Source: Azotobacter paspali (GTDB lineage Bacteria; Pseudomonadota; Gammaproteobacteria; Pseudomonadales; Pseudomonadaceae). From it: 64,000 bases of DNA. The stretch's first letter is position 1. Each line of letters starts with the position of its first letter. The notes under the pieces were generated by a model. It had not been told where the DNA came from. It ran no database searches and saw nothing but the letters and a program-made list of their open reading frames with translations. This document shows, in pieces, positions 35,878 to 44,527 of this stretch. Location of the stretch: assembly GCF_042434745.1 (NCBI RefSeq), contig NZ_JBHLSS010000145.1. One strand, 5' to 3'. Made by a program: the position numbers and the translations under genes.

Positions 35878-36282
35878 ATGACCGAAGCCGAACTGCTGGC
35901 CCAGCCCGAAGAGGCTTACATGAACGAGCAGCAGCAGACCTTCTTCCGTGACCTGCTGCTGGCGCAGCGCGCCGAGCTGCAACTGCGCATCGACGAGAAA
36001 TTCGCCAGCTTGCGCGAGCCGGAGCCGAGCGGTGATCCGGCGGATATCGGCAGCGCCGAGGAGCAGCGGCAATGGTATCTGCGCGTGCTGGAGCGGGAGA
36101 AGAAGCTTTTGGACAAGATCGACGCGGCGCTCGAGCGCCTGGCCCACGGCGCTTATGGCTGGTGCGTCGAGACGGGCGAACCGATCGGCCTGCGGCGCCT
36201 GCTGCTGCGCCCCACCGCGACGCTCTGCATCGAGGCGAAGGAGCGCCAGGAGCAGCGCGAACGGCATCTGCGCGACATCTGA
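35878..36282 (+). CDS. dksA2: DksA2, zinc-independent DksA paralogue
   Basis: A 134-residue RNA-polymerase secondary-channel regulator that replaces DksA when zinc is scarce. The coiled coil carries FRDLLLAQRAELQLRIDEKF to DPADIGSAEEQRQWYLRVLE (with the tip acidic residues). The globular end has GAYGWCVETGEPIGLRRLLL and RPTATLCIEAKERQEQRERH. Two of the four zinc cysteines of DksA are replaced (C-x-x-T and C-x-x-A), the hallmark of DksA2. The length equals P. aeruginosa DksA2. ATG 35878 has GGAGG 9 bp upstream. First gene of a three-gene operon. Confidence 0.95.
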   Translation: MTEAELLAQPEEAYMNEQQQTFFRDLLLAQRAELQLRIDEKFASLREPEPSGDPADIGSAEEQRQWYLRVLEREKKLLDKIDAALERLAHGAYGWCVETGEPIGLRRLLLRPTATLCIEAKERQEQRERHLRDI

Positions 36283-36292
36283 GGAGAATTTT

Positions 36293-37498
36293 ATGAATCG
36301 ACGACTGCCCGTGACCGTGCTGTCCGGCTTTCTGGGCGCTGGCAAGAGTACGCTGCTCAACTATGTCCTGAAGAACCGCGCGAACCTGCGGGTGGCGGTG
36401 ATCGTCAACGACATGAGCGAAATCAACATCGATGGCAGCGAAGTGCAGCGCGATGTCAGCCTCGAGCGCGGCGAGGAACGGCTCGTCGAGATGAGCAATG
36501 GCTGCATTTGCTGCACCCTGCGCGAGGATCTGCTCGAAGAGGTCAGCCGGCTGGCCCGCGAAGGGCGCTTCGACTACCTGCTCATCGAGTCCACCGGCAT
36601 CGCCGAGCCGCTGCCGGTGGCGGAAACCTTTACCTTCCGCGACAGCCAGGGACGGAGCCTGTCCGATCTGGCCCGCCTGGACACCCTGGTGACGGTGGTC
36701 GACGGGGTCAATTTCCTGCGCGATTTCCACGAGGCCGAGAGCCTGGCCAGCCATGGCGAGGGGCTGGGGGAGGAGGACGAACGCTCGATCACCGACTTGC
36801 TGATCGAGCAGGTGGAGTTCGCGGACGTCATCCTGATCAGCAAGATCGACCTGATCTCCCAGGCCGAGCGGGAAGAGCTGGCGGCGATTCTCGGCCGCCT
36901 CAACACGCAGGCCGAGATTCTGCCGATGAGCATGGGCCGGGTGCCGTTGGACAGGCTCCTCGACACGGGCCGCTTCGATTTCGCGCGCGCTGCCCAGGCG
37001 CCGGGCTGGCTGCGGGAAATGCGTGGCGAGCATGTCCCGGAAACCGAGGAGTACGGTATCGCCTCGACGGCTTATCAGGCCCGCCGGCCTTTCCATCCGC
37101 AGCGTTTCTTCGATTTCCTGAGCCGCGAATGGGACAACGGGCGACTGCTGCGCTCCAAGGGCTGGTTCTGGCTGGCGAGCAAACCGGAAGAGGCCGGTGG
37201 CTGGTCCCAAGCCGGTGGCCTGATGCGCCATGGCCATGCCGGGCGCTGGTGGCGTTTCGTGCCCAGGGAGCAGTGGCCGAGGGACGAAGAGGGAGTGGCG
37301 GCGATCAAGCGCTACTGGACGGCCGAGGTCGGCGACTGCCGCCAGGAGCTGGTGTTCATCGGCCAGCACATCGATTTTGCCCGTCTTATCCGAGAACTCG
37401 ACGCCTGCCTGCTCGACGACGCGGAAATGGCCGCGGGGCCGGAGTCCTGGCGGTCCCTGCCGGACCCCTTCGGGACTTGGGGCGAGGAGGTCGCCTAA
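36293..37498 (+). CDS. CobW/COG0523-family GTPase (zinc metallochaperone)
   Basis: A 401-residue G3E GTPase. The Walker A is SGFLGAGKSTLL (about 11-22), the metal motif MSNGCICCTLREDL (CxCC), the Walker B-like LLIESTGIAEPLPV, and the guanine-binding ISKID. The C-terminal CobW domain has FHPQRFFDFLSREWDNG, then SKGWFWLA. Such proteins deliver zinc to enzymes in zinc starvation (ZigA/ZagA type). ATG 36293 has GAGGAGAATTTT upstream, 10 bp after dksA2. The same order, dksA2-cobW-DUF1826, exists in P. aeruginosa (PA5536-PA5534 region). Confidence 0.95.
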   Translation: MNRRLPVTVLSGFLGAGKSTLLNYVLKNRANLRVAVIVNDMSEINIDGSEVQRDVSLERGEERLVEMSNGCICCTLREDLLEEVSRLAREGRFDYLLIESTGIAEPLPVAETFTFRDSQGRSLSDLARLDTLVTVVDGVNFLRDFHEAESLASHGEGLGEEDERSITDLLIEQVEFADVILISKIDLISQAEREELAAILGRLNTQAEILPMSMGRVPLDRLLDTGRFDFARAAQAPGWLREMRGEHVPETEEYGIASTAYQARRPFHPQRFFDFLSREWDNGRLLRSKGWFWLASKPEEAGGWSQAGGLMRHGHAGRWWRFVPREQWPRDEEGVAAIKRYWTAEVGDCRQELVFIGQHIDFARLIRELDACLLDDAEMAAGPESWRSLPDPFGTWGEEVA

Positions 37499-37499
37499 G

Positions 37500-38132
37500 A
37501 TGCGGGAAGCGCTTATCCGGCGGCTGCCGCGTCAGCTCTGCGCCGACAGCTCGGCGGTGCTCGCCGAGGTGCTGGAGGAGGGCGTCAATATGGCGCTCTG
37601 GCAGCGGTCCCTGTCCCGCCCGGTCGAGCGTTTCGCCGCGCTGTTGGCGCATGGCGAGCGCCTGGCAGTGTCGCTGGTCGTCGAGCTGGAGCATCCCGAG
37701 GCGGAGCCGGATCTAAGCCGGCTACTCGTGGAGCATGCCGGCGCGGAGGGGTACGCCGAATTCGTCGCCGATCTGACTTGGCTGGTCTCGGCCTACGCCT
37801 GCCTGATCGATGCCCATCGTGTCGGTTTGCGCCTGCGCTCGCTGGAAACCGCCATGTGTCCGCGCTTTCACGTCGACCGGGTACCCCTGCGGCTAGTCAC
37901 CACCTATTGCGGCATCGGCAGCCAGTGGCTACACGAGGGCGCCATGGCGAGGGCGCGTCTCGGCGATGCGTCCGCCGAGCCGAGCGAGGCGCAGCAGATC
38001 GGCACCGGAGCGGTGGCGCTGTTCAAGGGCGAGAAGTGGCTGGGCAACGAGGGGGCCGGTATCGTCCACCGTTCGCCGCGGCCGGCGCCCGGAGAGCCGC
38101 GCCTGCTCCTGACCCTGGACTGGCTGGCGTAG
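37500..38132 (+). CDS. DUF1826-family protein
   Basis: A 210-residue soluble protein. Recognisable parts are NMALWQRSLSRPVERFAALL, AYACLIDAHRVGLRLRSLET then AMCPRFHVDRVPLRLVTTYC, and VALFKGEKWLGNEGAGIVHR. C-P-R-F-H-x-D and H-R-S-P look like a cupin-like metal site (Cys/His/Asp). It starts one base after the CobW stop with GAGGAGG inside cobW. As third gene of a Zur operon it may be a zinc-sparing or zinc-handling enzyme. No function is established. Its TAG stop overlaps a repeat element. Confidence 0.85.
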   Translation: MREALIRRLPRQLCADSSAVLAEVLEEGVNMALWQRSLSRPVERFAALLAHGERLAVSLVVELEHPEAEPDLSRLLVEHAGAEGYAEFVADLTWLVSAYACLIDAHRVGLRLRSLETAMCPRFHVDRVPLRLVTTYCGIGSQWLHEGAMARARLGDASAEPSEAQQIGTGAVALFKGEKWLGNEGAGIVHRSPRPAPGEPRLLLTLDWLA

Positions 38133-38426
38133 GGCGTTTCATCGATTGTTTCCCTGAGTTGCGTTGCAGCCGAAAATGGGGCCAGGCCGGGCCGCGTTCG
38201 GCAAGGTGCAGCCTTTGGCAATGGTCATTCCCTTGCCAAAGGCTGCAACGCCGCATGGCCCCATTTCCGGCGCAACCTAGGCGGCCTCGCCCGAAGGGAC
38301 GACCTGTTTTGGCACAGCGCGGCGTTGCTCGTCGTTCATTTGAAATGACCAAACTTCTCTCCTCGCGCCTTGCCCTGTGCCAGAACAGGCGCTCGTTGCA
38401 ACGCGGAAGCAATCGATGACACGCCC
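38132..38426. repeat. 295-bp palindromic repeat element (nested-stem family), copy 2
   Basis: Terminal inverted repeats GGGCGTTTCATCGATTG (38132-38148) and CAATCGATGACACGCCC (38410-38426) match at 16 of 17. Inner stems are AAATGGGGCC (38174-38183) / GGCCCCATTT (38257-38266), TGCAGCCTTTGGCAA (38207-38221) / TTGCCAAAGGCTGCA (38233-38247), and CCTGTTTTGGCACAG (38303-38317) / CTGTGCCAGAACAGG (38375-38389). Shared unpaired blocks with copy 1 (12177-12478, reversed) include GCGTTGCTCGTCGTTC and ATGACCAAACTTCTC. It is non-coding and lies between convergent DUF1826 and tatD genes. Confidence 0.8.
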
Positions 38427-38449
38427 TTGTCCAGATGCGGTTCCGGGCC

Positions 38450-39262
38450 TCAGGATGCGAGGATCTCGGGCAGGCCGAAGAAGCGTCGGGCGCAAGCCGT
38501 GCTGTGTTCGGCCAGCGCCTCCTCGGATTCGCCGCGATGGCGGGCGACTTCGCGCAGCACCTCGGGCAGGAAAGCCGGTTCGTTGTGCCCGCTCTTGGGC
38601 TTGGGGCGCAGAGTGCGCGGCAGCAGATAGGGGGCGTCGCTTTCCAGCATCAACCGGCCGGCGGGGATTTCCCGCACCAGCGGGTGCAGGTGGCTACCGC
38701 GGCGTTCGTCGCAGATCCAGCCGGTGATGCCGATGTGCAGGTCCAGGTCGAGATAGGCGAAGAGGGCTTGGCGGTCGCCAGTGAAGCAGTGCACCACGGC
38801 GGCCACCAGACTGTCACGATGGTGACGGAGAATCGCGACCAGGCGCTGGCCGGCATCGCGTTCATGGAGGAACACCGGCTTGCCGAGTTCGACGGCCAGC
38901 GCCAACTGTTCTTCCAGGGCCTTTTCCTGCAGGGCGCGCGGGGACAGGTCGCGATTGAAGTCCAGGCCGCACTCGCCGACGGCGCGGATTCGCTCTTTCC
39001 GCAACAGCTCGCGCAACCGATGGGCACTGGTGGCCGTCCACTCACGGGCGTCGTGGGGATGGACGCCGGCGGTGGCGAACAGGTGCTCGCCTGTTTCGTC
39101 CAGTTGGCGGCAGAGCATCGAGGCCTGTTCGCTGTCCGCCACGCTGGTACCGGTCAGCACCAATTGGCAGACCCCGGCCCGGTAGGCACGGGCCAGCAGG
39201 GCTTCGTGATCGTGGACGAAGCTGGGGTGGGTCAAATTGACGCCTATGTCGACGAGTTGCAT
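38450..39262 (-). CDS. tatD: TatD-family metal-dependent DNase
   Basis: A 270-residue TIM-barrel hydrolase. Metal-site motifs in order: DIGVNLTHPSF, ATAGVHPHDAREW, AVGECGLDFNRDLSP, PVFLHERDAGQRL, VVHCFTGDRQAL, and MLESDAPYLLPRTL. TatD enzymes act as 3'-5' exonucleases in DNA repair. GVNL at the start fits TatD proper rather than YcfH (which has DSHCHL). ATG 39262 has an A/G-rich stretch (TACAGGCATG on the reverse strand) just upstream. Confidence 0.94.
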   Translation of the reverse strand: MQLVDIGVNLTHPSFVHDHEALLARAYRAGVCQLVLTGTSVADSEQASMLCRQLDETGEHLFATAGVHPHDAREWTATSAHRLRELLRKERIRAVGECGLDFNRDLSPRALQEKALEEQLALAVELGKPVFLHERDAGQRLVAILRHHRDSLVAAVVHCFTGDRQALFAYLDLDLHIGITGWICDERRGSHLHPLVREIPAGRLMLESDAPYLLPRTLRPKPKSGHNEPAFLPEVLREVARHRGESEEALAEHSTACARRFFGLPEILAS

Positions 39263-39433
39263 GCCTGTACCTCGGAAAGAACGCGGGAAGCATAGCAGAG
39301 CCCTTTCGGCTGGTTCAAAAACTTCGGTAAATCAGTGGGTTGGTGGTCGCTCCCCGACAATCCGGCTTAGTCTTGGACGGCACACAGTGAGAGGCTTGGT
39401 AGTCCATGCCCTAGGGAACTTGTTCCAGACACG

Positions 39434-39452
39434 GAGCCTCTGAATGAGGCTC
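39434..39452 (+). promoter_or_regulatory. Leader hairpin before mltF
   Basis: GAGCCTC (39434-39440) and GAGGCTC (39446-39452) pair across TGAAT, 31 bp before the mltF start. There is no T-tract, so it is not a simple terminator. It may affect translation or mRNA stability. Confidence 0.35.
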
Positions 39453-39482
39453 GTTCGTCGAACACCGTTCTCTGGAGACCGA

Positions 39483-40910
39483 ATGACAACAAGAAGATTG
39501 CTGCTTCTGTCCTGCCTGCTGAGCCTGCTGCCGCTTCCGGCCGCCGCGCGTCTGGCCGGGCCGCCGGAAGCTTGGCAGCGGCCGGGAGAGGTTCGTGATT
39601 TGCCACAGGTGCGCAGCAGTGGCGTGCTGCGGGTGTTGGTGAACCAGAGCCGGAACAGCTCGGGCGAAGTCAATGGACAACCCATCGGAGTCGAATACCG
39701 GCGCCTACGCGCTTTCGAGCAATATCTCAACCGCACCGCCAGGGATGGCCGCAGCCTGCGCCTGGAGATCATTCCCAGGGCCAAGGACCAGTTGATCTCC
39801 GCCCTGCAGCGCGGCGAGGGCGATCTGGTCGCTCCCGGCGAATTGGTCCATCTGCGCGGCCGGGGCGACATCAGCCCCAGTGCACCGATCATGACCCAGG
39901 TTCCGCTGGTGCTGGTCGGCCGCAAGGGCGCGCGCCGCTACCGACAGCTCGATCAGTTGTCCGGCAAGACCCTGGTGCTGCCGGCCGGCAGTGCCGTCGG
40001 TGCGGCGGTGCACGAGGTCAACGAGCAACTGGCGGCGCGCAAGCTGCAACCGATCGGGATCGAGTGGCTCGATCCCAGTCTGGCGGTGGAGGACGTGCTG
40101 GAGATGGTGCAGGCCGGCATCTATCCCCTGACCGCCGTGGAGTTGCCGATCGCCCAGCGCTGGGCCAAGGTGTTGCCCAAGCTCCAGGTGCAGCCCGAGG
40201 TGGCCTTCTCCCACGATGACGATCTGAACTGGTTCATCCGTCGCGATGCCCACCTGCTGCGCGCCAGTATCGATCGGTTCTTCAAAAACTACCGTAGTCC
40301 GGCCGATCAGGACGCGGTTTTCCAGCGCGTTTACCGCCGTCTGTTCAAGGTGCACAACCCTTTGGGTGGGATCGAACTCAGACGTCTTGAGAAGGTGCGT
40401 CCGGTCCTGCAGCAATACGCCGAGCGCAATGGTCTCGACTGGCTGAATCTGGCGGCGATTGCCTACAAGGAGTCGACTTTGAATCCGGCGGCGCGCGGAG
40501 CCGGCAATGCCACGGGGTTGATGCAGGTCACTCCGGCCGCGGCCCGCAGCGTCGGGGTGGGCGATATCCATCGGCTGGAAAACAATGTCCGGGCCAGCGC
40601 CCGCTACCTGGCGTCGTTGCGGCGGCAGTTCTTTTCCAGTCCGCGCTTCAACGAGCGCGAGCGCATGGCTTTTACCCTGGCGGCCTACAACATCGGTCCG
40701 CAGCGGGTACAGCATCTGCGGGCGGAGGCGAAGCGGCGCGGCCTGAATCCGGATCAGTGGTTCTTCCAAGTCGAGCGCGTTGCTGCCGAGCAGGTGGGGA
40801 TGGGCGTGGTCAGCTACGTGAACAACGTGAACAAGTATTTCCTCGCCTTCCACCGCGAACGAAGCGCCCTGGAGTCCCAGCGGCGGGTCGCTAGCCGCGC
40901 CGACGATTGA
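39483..40910 (+). CDS. mltF: MltF-like membrane-bound lytic transglycosylase
   Basis: A 475-residue envelope protein. A signal peptide (LLLLSCLLSLLPLPAAARL) precedes a solute-binding-like domain (VRSSGVLRVLVNQSRNSSGE, LGxGDLVAPGELVH region). A C-terminal SLT domain follows: YAERNGLDWLNLAAIAYKES with catalytic Glu in YKESTLNP, then GLMQVTPAAARSVGV and FTLAAYNIGPQRV. It cleaves peptidoglycan with 1,6-anhydro ends. The start ATG 39483 has TGGAG upstream. The family also includes non-MltF relatives with the same layout, so the symbol is a close-family call. Confidence 0.85.
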   Translation: MTTRRLLLLSCLLSLLPLPAAARLAGPPEAWQRPGEVRDLPQVRSSGVLRVLVNQSRNSSGEVNGQPIGVEYRRLRAFEQYLNRTARDGRSLRLEIIPRAKDQLISALQRGEGDLVAPGELVHLRGRGDISPSAPIMTQVPLVLVGRKGARRYRQLDQLSGKTLVLPAGSAVGAAVHEVNEQLAARKLQPIGIEWLDPSLAVEDVLEMVQAGIYPLTAVELPIAQRWAKVLPKLQVQPEVAFSHDDDLNWFIRRDAHLLRASIDRFFKNYRSPADQDAVFQRVYRRLFKVHNPLGGIELRRLEKVRPVLQQYAERNGLDWLNLAAIAYKESTLNPAARGAGNATGLMQVTPAAARSVGVGDIHRLENNVRASARYLASLRRQFFSSPRFNERERMAFTLAAYNIGPQRVQHLRAEAKRRGLNPDQWFFQVERVAAEQVGMGVVSYVNNVNKYFLAFHRERSALESQRRVASRADD

Positions 40911-40922
40911 CGGTTCGCCCGC

Positions 40923-41453
40923 TCAGCGCTCCGGCGTGACCAGCGGCCAATGGAACAGGGGCTTGTAGAGAGTTCCTTGCGCGTCGCTCGTCGAATGGAA
41001 GAGGACGAAGCGTTCGGCCCTCCAGCAAAAATCCGGGACGCTGGCGGGGAGCGGCGGATTGCGGCAGTCCCGGGCCAGTGTGAGATGCGGCCAGAATACA
41101 CGCTCGTCGAGGGTATAGCCGGCGCCACGCAGTAGCCGCTGCAGTTCTCCGGCGAGCTGCAGTAGGGCTTCCGGTGCCTGGCCGGTACCCAGGCAGACGA
41201 GGCCGTGACGGCCGGTTTCCAGGCGATCGAGCTTCATTTCGAAAGCATTTCCCCGAATGCCTTCGCCCAAGCATTGCAGTTCCGCCAGGCGCTCGACCGA
41301 ATGGCTGCCGAGAAAGGTCAGGGTCAGGTGCAGGTTGCGCCTGGCGACAGGACGGCCGTCGAGCCCCAGTTCCCGGCACCAGCGGTCGATCGCCTCGGCC
41401 TGTCGATGCGGCAGGGGCAGGCCGAAGAACAGGCGCAGGTTCTTGACGTTCAT
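40923..41453 (-). CDS. thpR: RNA 2',3'-cyclic phosphodiesterase
   Basis: A 176-residue 2H phosphoesterase. The two catalytic HxTx motifs are HLTLTFLG (about residue 42) and HLTLARDC (about 125). RLFFGLPLP at the start and VFWPHLTLARDC and FVLFHSTSDAQGTLYKPLF near the end are typical of ThpR/LigT. It hydrolyses 2',3'-cyclic phosphate ends of RNA. ATG 41453 precedes the greB stop region, and the two genes run in the same direction with 23 bp between. Confidence 0.94.
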   Translation of the reverse strand: MNVKNLRLFFGLPLPHRQAEAIDRWCRELGLDGRPVARRNLHLTLTFLGSHSVERLAELQCLGEGIRGNAFEMKLDRLETGRHGLVCLGTGQAPEALLQLAGELQRLLRGAGYTLDERVFWPHLTLARDCRNPPLPASVPDFCWRAERFVLFHSTSDAQGTLYKPLFHWPLVTPER

Positions 41454-41476
41454 GGCTTGCTACCGCGGCCTCCGGG

Positions 41477-41974
41477 TCAAGGGTAGTCGATCGCGACCAG
41501 GTACCAAGTCTTCTCTCCGGTGGGCGTCGGCACCCGGACTTCGGCATCCAGTTCCTTGCCGACCAGGGCTCGGGCAAGCGGAGCGTCGATGCTGATCAGG
41601 TTCTGTTTCAGGTCCAGTTCGTCCGGGCCGACGATGCGGTAGCGGACCTGTTCGCCGTCCTCGTCCTCGAGGGTGACCCAGGCGCCGAAGTAGACCTTGT
41701 TCAGGTCGGCGGGGCGCTCGCCGACCACTTTGAGCTTTTCCAGTCGCTTGGTGAGAAAGCGTACCCGGCTGTCGATTTCCCGCAGCATCTTCTTGCCGTA
41801 GGTGTACTCGGCGTTCTCCGAACGATCCCCCTGCGCGGCAGCCTCGCTGACCGCTTGGGTGACCTGCGGACGGCGCACGTGCCAGAGTTCGTGGAGTTCG
41901 GCGCGAAGACGCGCCTCGCCTTCGGGGGTGATCAGGGGCGTTCCGGCGGAACGGGGCGGTCGATAACGGCTCAT
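41477..41974 (-). CDS. greB: Transcription elongation factor GreB
   Basis: A 165-residue factor that rescues backtracked RNA polymerase. The coiled coil has LITPEGEARLRAELHELWHV, then AAAQGDRSENAEYTYGKKML (the acidic tip DRSEN) and the FKBP-like C-domain with VYFGAWVTLEDEDGEQVRYR and GPDELDLKQNLISIDAPLAR. HELWHVRRP distinguishes GreB from GreA. ATG 41974. Confidence 0.96.
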   Translation of the reverse strand: MSRYRPPRSAGTPLITPEGEARLRAELHELWHVRRPQVTQAVSEAAAQGDRSENAEYTYGKKMLREIDSRVRFLTKRLEKLKVVGERPADLNKVYFGAWVTLEDEDGEQVRYRIVGPDELDLKQNLISIDAPLARALVGKELDAEVRVPTPTGEKTWYLVAIDYP

Positions 41975-42025
41975 GTGGCTCGAGGCTGTCGAAAGAGAGC
42001 GAGGATAACCGAACTCGGGGCGGGC

Positions 42026-44527
42026 TCAACCCTCCCGCAGGACCTGCAGCGGGCTGGCGTTCAGGGCCCGCTGCGTGCCCAGTAGCCCGGCGGCGCCCAC
42101 CAGCAGCGCACCGAGCGCCGGCAGGATCAGCAGCCAGGGATGTGGATGCCAGGGCAGATCGAAGACGAAGCGGTAAAGCAGCACGCTGACCAGTTCGCAA
42201 CCCAGCGCGGCGAGCAGGCCGCTGGACGCCCCGAGCAGGGCGAACTCCAGGCGCCGAGTCTGGACCAGCAGGCGCCGCCTGGCTCCCAGGGCGCGTAGCA
42301 GGGCGCCTTGGCGGAGGCGTTCGTCGAGGGTCGCCTGCAGTCCGGCGAACAGCACGCAGAGGCCGGCGGCGAGGACGAACAGCAACACGTATTCCACCGC
42401 CATGCTGACCTGGGCGAGGATGCCGCGCAACTGAGCCAGCAGGGCCTCGACCTGAAGTAGCGTCACCGTGGGGAAGCTGCGTGCCAGGCGCACCACTTCG
42501 GTATCTTGGCCGGGCGGCAGGTAGAAGCTGGTCAGGTAGGTGGCCGGAAGGTCCTGCAGGGTTCCGGGCTGGAAGATCATGTAGAAATTCGGCTGGAAGC
42601 TGTCCCAGTGCACTTCGCGCAGGCTGCTGACCCGTGCATCACGGGTGATGCCGCCGACGCTGAAGGTCAGGCGGTCGCCGAGTCCGAGCCCGAGGTTCTT
42701 GGCCAGCTCGGCCTCGACCGAGACCCCCGGCAGTTCGCCGTGCTCCAACCGATCCCACCATTGGCCGGCGCTCAGGCGGTTGTCCGCGGGTAGCCGCTCG
42801 GCCCAGGTCAGGTTGAGGTCGCGCTGGGTGGCGCGTTCGCCGCTGGATTCCTTGCTGACGATCTGCTTGACCGGTTTGCCGTTGATGGCGGTCAGACGTC
42901 CCATCACCACGGGATAGAGAGGAGCGCTCTGTGGGGAGATGCGTGCGACCTCCGCCATGAAGCGCTCTTTTTCCGCGGGCAGAACATTCAGGGCGAAATA
43001 ATTGGGCGCCTGCTCCGGGAGCTGGTTCTGCCAGGTATCGAGCAATTCGCTGCGCAGCAGGGCCACCAGGGACATGGCCAGCAAGATCAGGCCAAAAGCC
43101 AGCGCCTGCCCGGCGGCGGCGAGAGGGTGACGCAGCAATTGGCCGATTCCCAGTCGCCAGGCCAGGGGAGCCGTGGCCAATAGACGTCGCAGGGTGCGCA
43201 GGCCGGACAGCAGCAGGGCGCCGAGGGCGAATGCGGCGAGCAGGCCACCGCCAAGCAGGGCCAGGGTCAGCCGCAGGTCCAGGCTGAGCCGCCACATGAT
43301 CAGGCCAAGCGCCAGCAGGGCCATGCCATAGGTCAGCCAGGCGGCTGGTGGTACCGGCATGAGGTCGCGGCGCAGTACCCGCAGCGGCGGTACCCGACCG
43401 AGGGCCGCGAGTGGCGGCAGAGCGAAGCCGGCCAGGGCGACCAGCCCAGTGGCGCCGCCGGCCAGCGCCGGTATCAGGCCGCCGGCCGGGACCTCGGCTG
43501 GCAGCAAGCCTCGAAGCAGCCAGAACAGACCCTGCTGCGCGAGCCAGCCCAATGCGGCGCCCAGGCCGCAGGCGAGCAGACCGAGCAGGCCGAGCTGCAG
43601 TCCGTAGAGGGCGAGGGTGGCTCGGCGCGACAGGCCGAGGCAACGCAGCAGGGCGCTGGCATCGAAGCGGCGGGTCGCGAAGCGAGCCGCTGACAGGGCC
43701 ACGGCGATTCCGGCCAGAAGTACCGCGGCCAGGCTCGCAAGATTCAGGTAGCGTTCGCCGCGCGCCAGCGCATTGCCGATCTGTCGGTTGCCGGCGCGCG
43801 CATCCTCCAGGCGCTGGTCGGCGGTGAGCAGCGGCGTCACTTGCTGACGATAGGCCTGGAGCGCCTCCGGGGTGCCACGCCACAGCTCGCGGTAGCGCAC
43901 CCGACTGCCGGGCTGCACCACCCCGGTGGCGTCCAGGTCGTCAAGATGCATCAGCACGCGCGGCGTGAGGCTGTAGAAGTTGCCGGCGCGGTCCGGCTCC
44001 TGGGTGAGGACACGGGTCAGGCGCAGTGACTTTTCACCCACTTCGATGCTGTCGCCGACCTTGAGGCTCAGGGCCGCCAGCAGGCGTGTCTCGGCCCAGG
44101 CCTCGCCTGGAGCTGGACCCGGACCCGGCGTGTCCGGCTGATAGGGGGCCGGAGCACTCTTGAGTTCCCCGCGCAGGGGGTAGGCGCTGTCGGCGGCCTT
44201 GACGCTGGCCAGTTGAATGGCCGTGTCGGTGGCGATCACGCTGGAGAACTCGACGACCCTGGCATGCTCCAGCCCGAGCGCCGTACCGGCCGCCAACTGC
44301 TTTGCAGTGGCCGGAGAACTGCCGCTCAGGCGCAGGTCGGCACCAAGGAATTCAGTGGCGCGCAGCAGCATGCTGGCGTTCAGGCGCGCCCCGAAGTAAC
44401 CGATGGCGGTGGTCGCCGTCACCGCTACCAGCAAAGCAAGGAACAGCACCCGCAACTCTCCGGCGCGGGCATCGCGCAGCAATTGGCGCAAGGCCAGGCT
44501 CAGCAGGCGCAGGAACGGCAGGTTCAT
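42026..44527 (-). CDS. ABC transporter permease, YbbP/FtsX-like, 833 residues
   Basis: A large inner-membrane protein with FtsX-type permease halves. The N-terminal helix LRVLFLALLVAVTATTAIGY is followed by a long periplasmic domain (SASSLAT-like region replaced by ARVVEFSSVIATDTAIQLAS). Helix groups are at about 255-330 and 395-490, then a second periplasmic domain and three C-terminal helices ending ALNASPLQVLREG. This architecture is that of YbbP. It starts 1 base after the stop of the ATPase gene (45208-44528) and forms an exporter-like or mechanotransmitter system with it. The partner tesA is divergent, as in E. coli. Confidence 0.9.
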   Translation of the reverse strand: MNLPFLRLLSLALRQLLRDARAGELRVLFLALLVAVTATTAIGYFGARLNASMLLRATEFLGADLRLSGSSPATAKQLAAGTALGLEHARVVEFSSVIATDTAIQLASVKAADSAYPLRGELKSAPAPYQPDTPGPGPAPGEAWAETRLLAALSLKVGDSIEVGEKSLRLTRVLTQEPDRAGNFYSLTPRVLMHLDDLDATGVVQPGSRVRYRELWRGTPEALQAYRQQVTPLLTADQRLEDARAGNRQIGNALARGERYLNLASLAAVLLAGIAVALSAARFATRRFDASALLRCLGLSRRATLALYGLQLGLLGLLACGLGAALGWLAQQGLFWLLRGLLPAEVPAGGLIPALAGGATGLVALAGFALPPLAALGRVPPLRVLRRDLMPVPPAAWLTYGMALLALGLIMWRLSLDLRLTLALLGGGLLAAFALGALLLSGLRTLRRLLATAPLAWRLGIGQLLRHPLAAAGQALAFGLILLAMSLVALLRSELLDTWQNQLPEQAPNYFALNVLPAEKERFMAEVARISPQSAPLYPVVMGRLTAINGKPVKQIVSKESSGERATQRDLNLTWAERLPADNRLSAGQWWDRLEHGELPGVSVEAELAKNLGLGLGDRLTFSVGGITRDARVSSLREVHWDSFQPNFYMIFQPGTLQDLPATYLTSFYLPPGQDTEVVRLARSFPTVTLLQVEALLAQLRGILAQVSMAVEYVLLFVLAAGLCVLFAGLQATLDERLRQGALLRALGARRRLLVQTRRLEFALLGASSGLLAALGCELVSVLLYRFVFDLPWHPHPWLLILPALGALLVGAAGLLGTQRALNASPLQVLREG

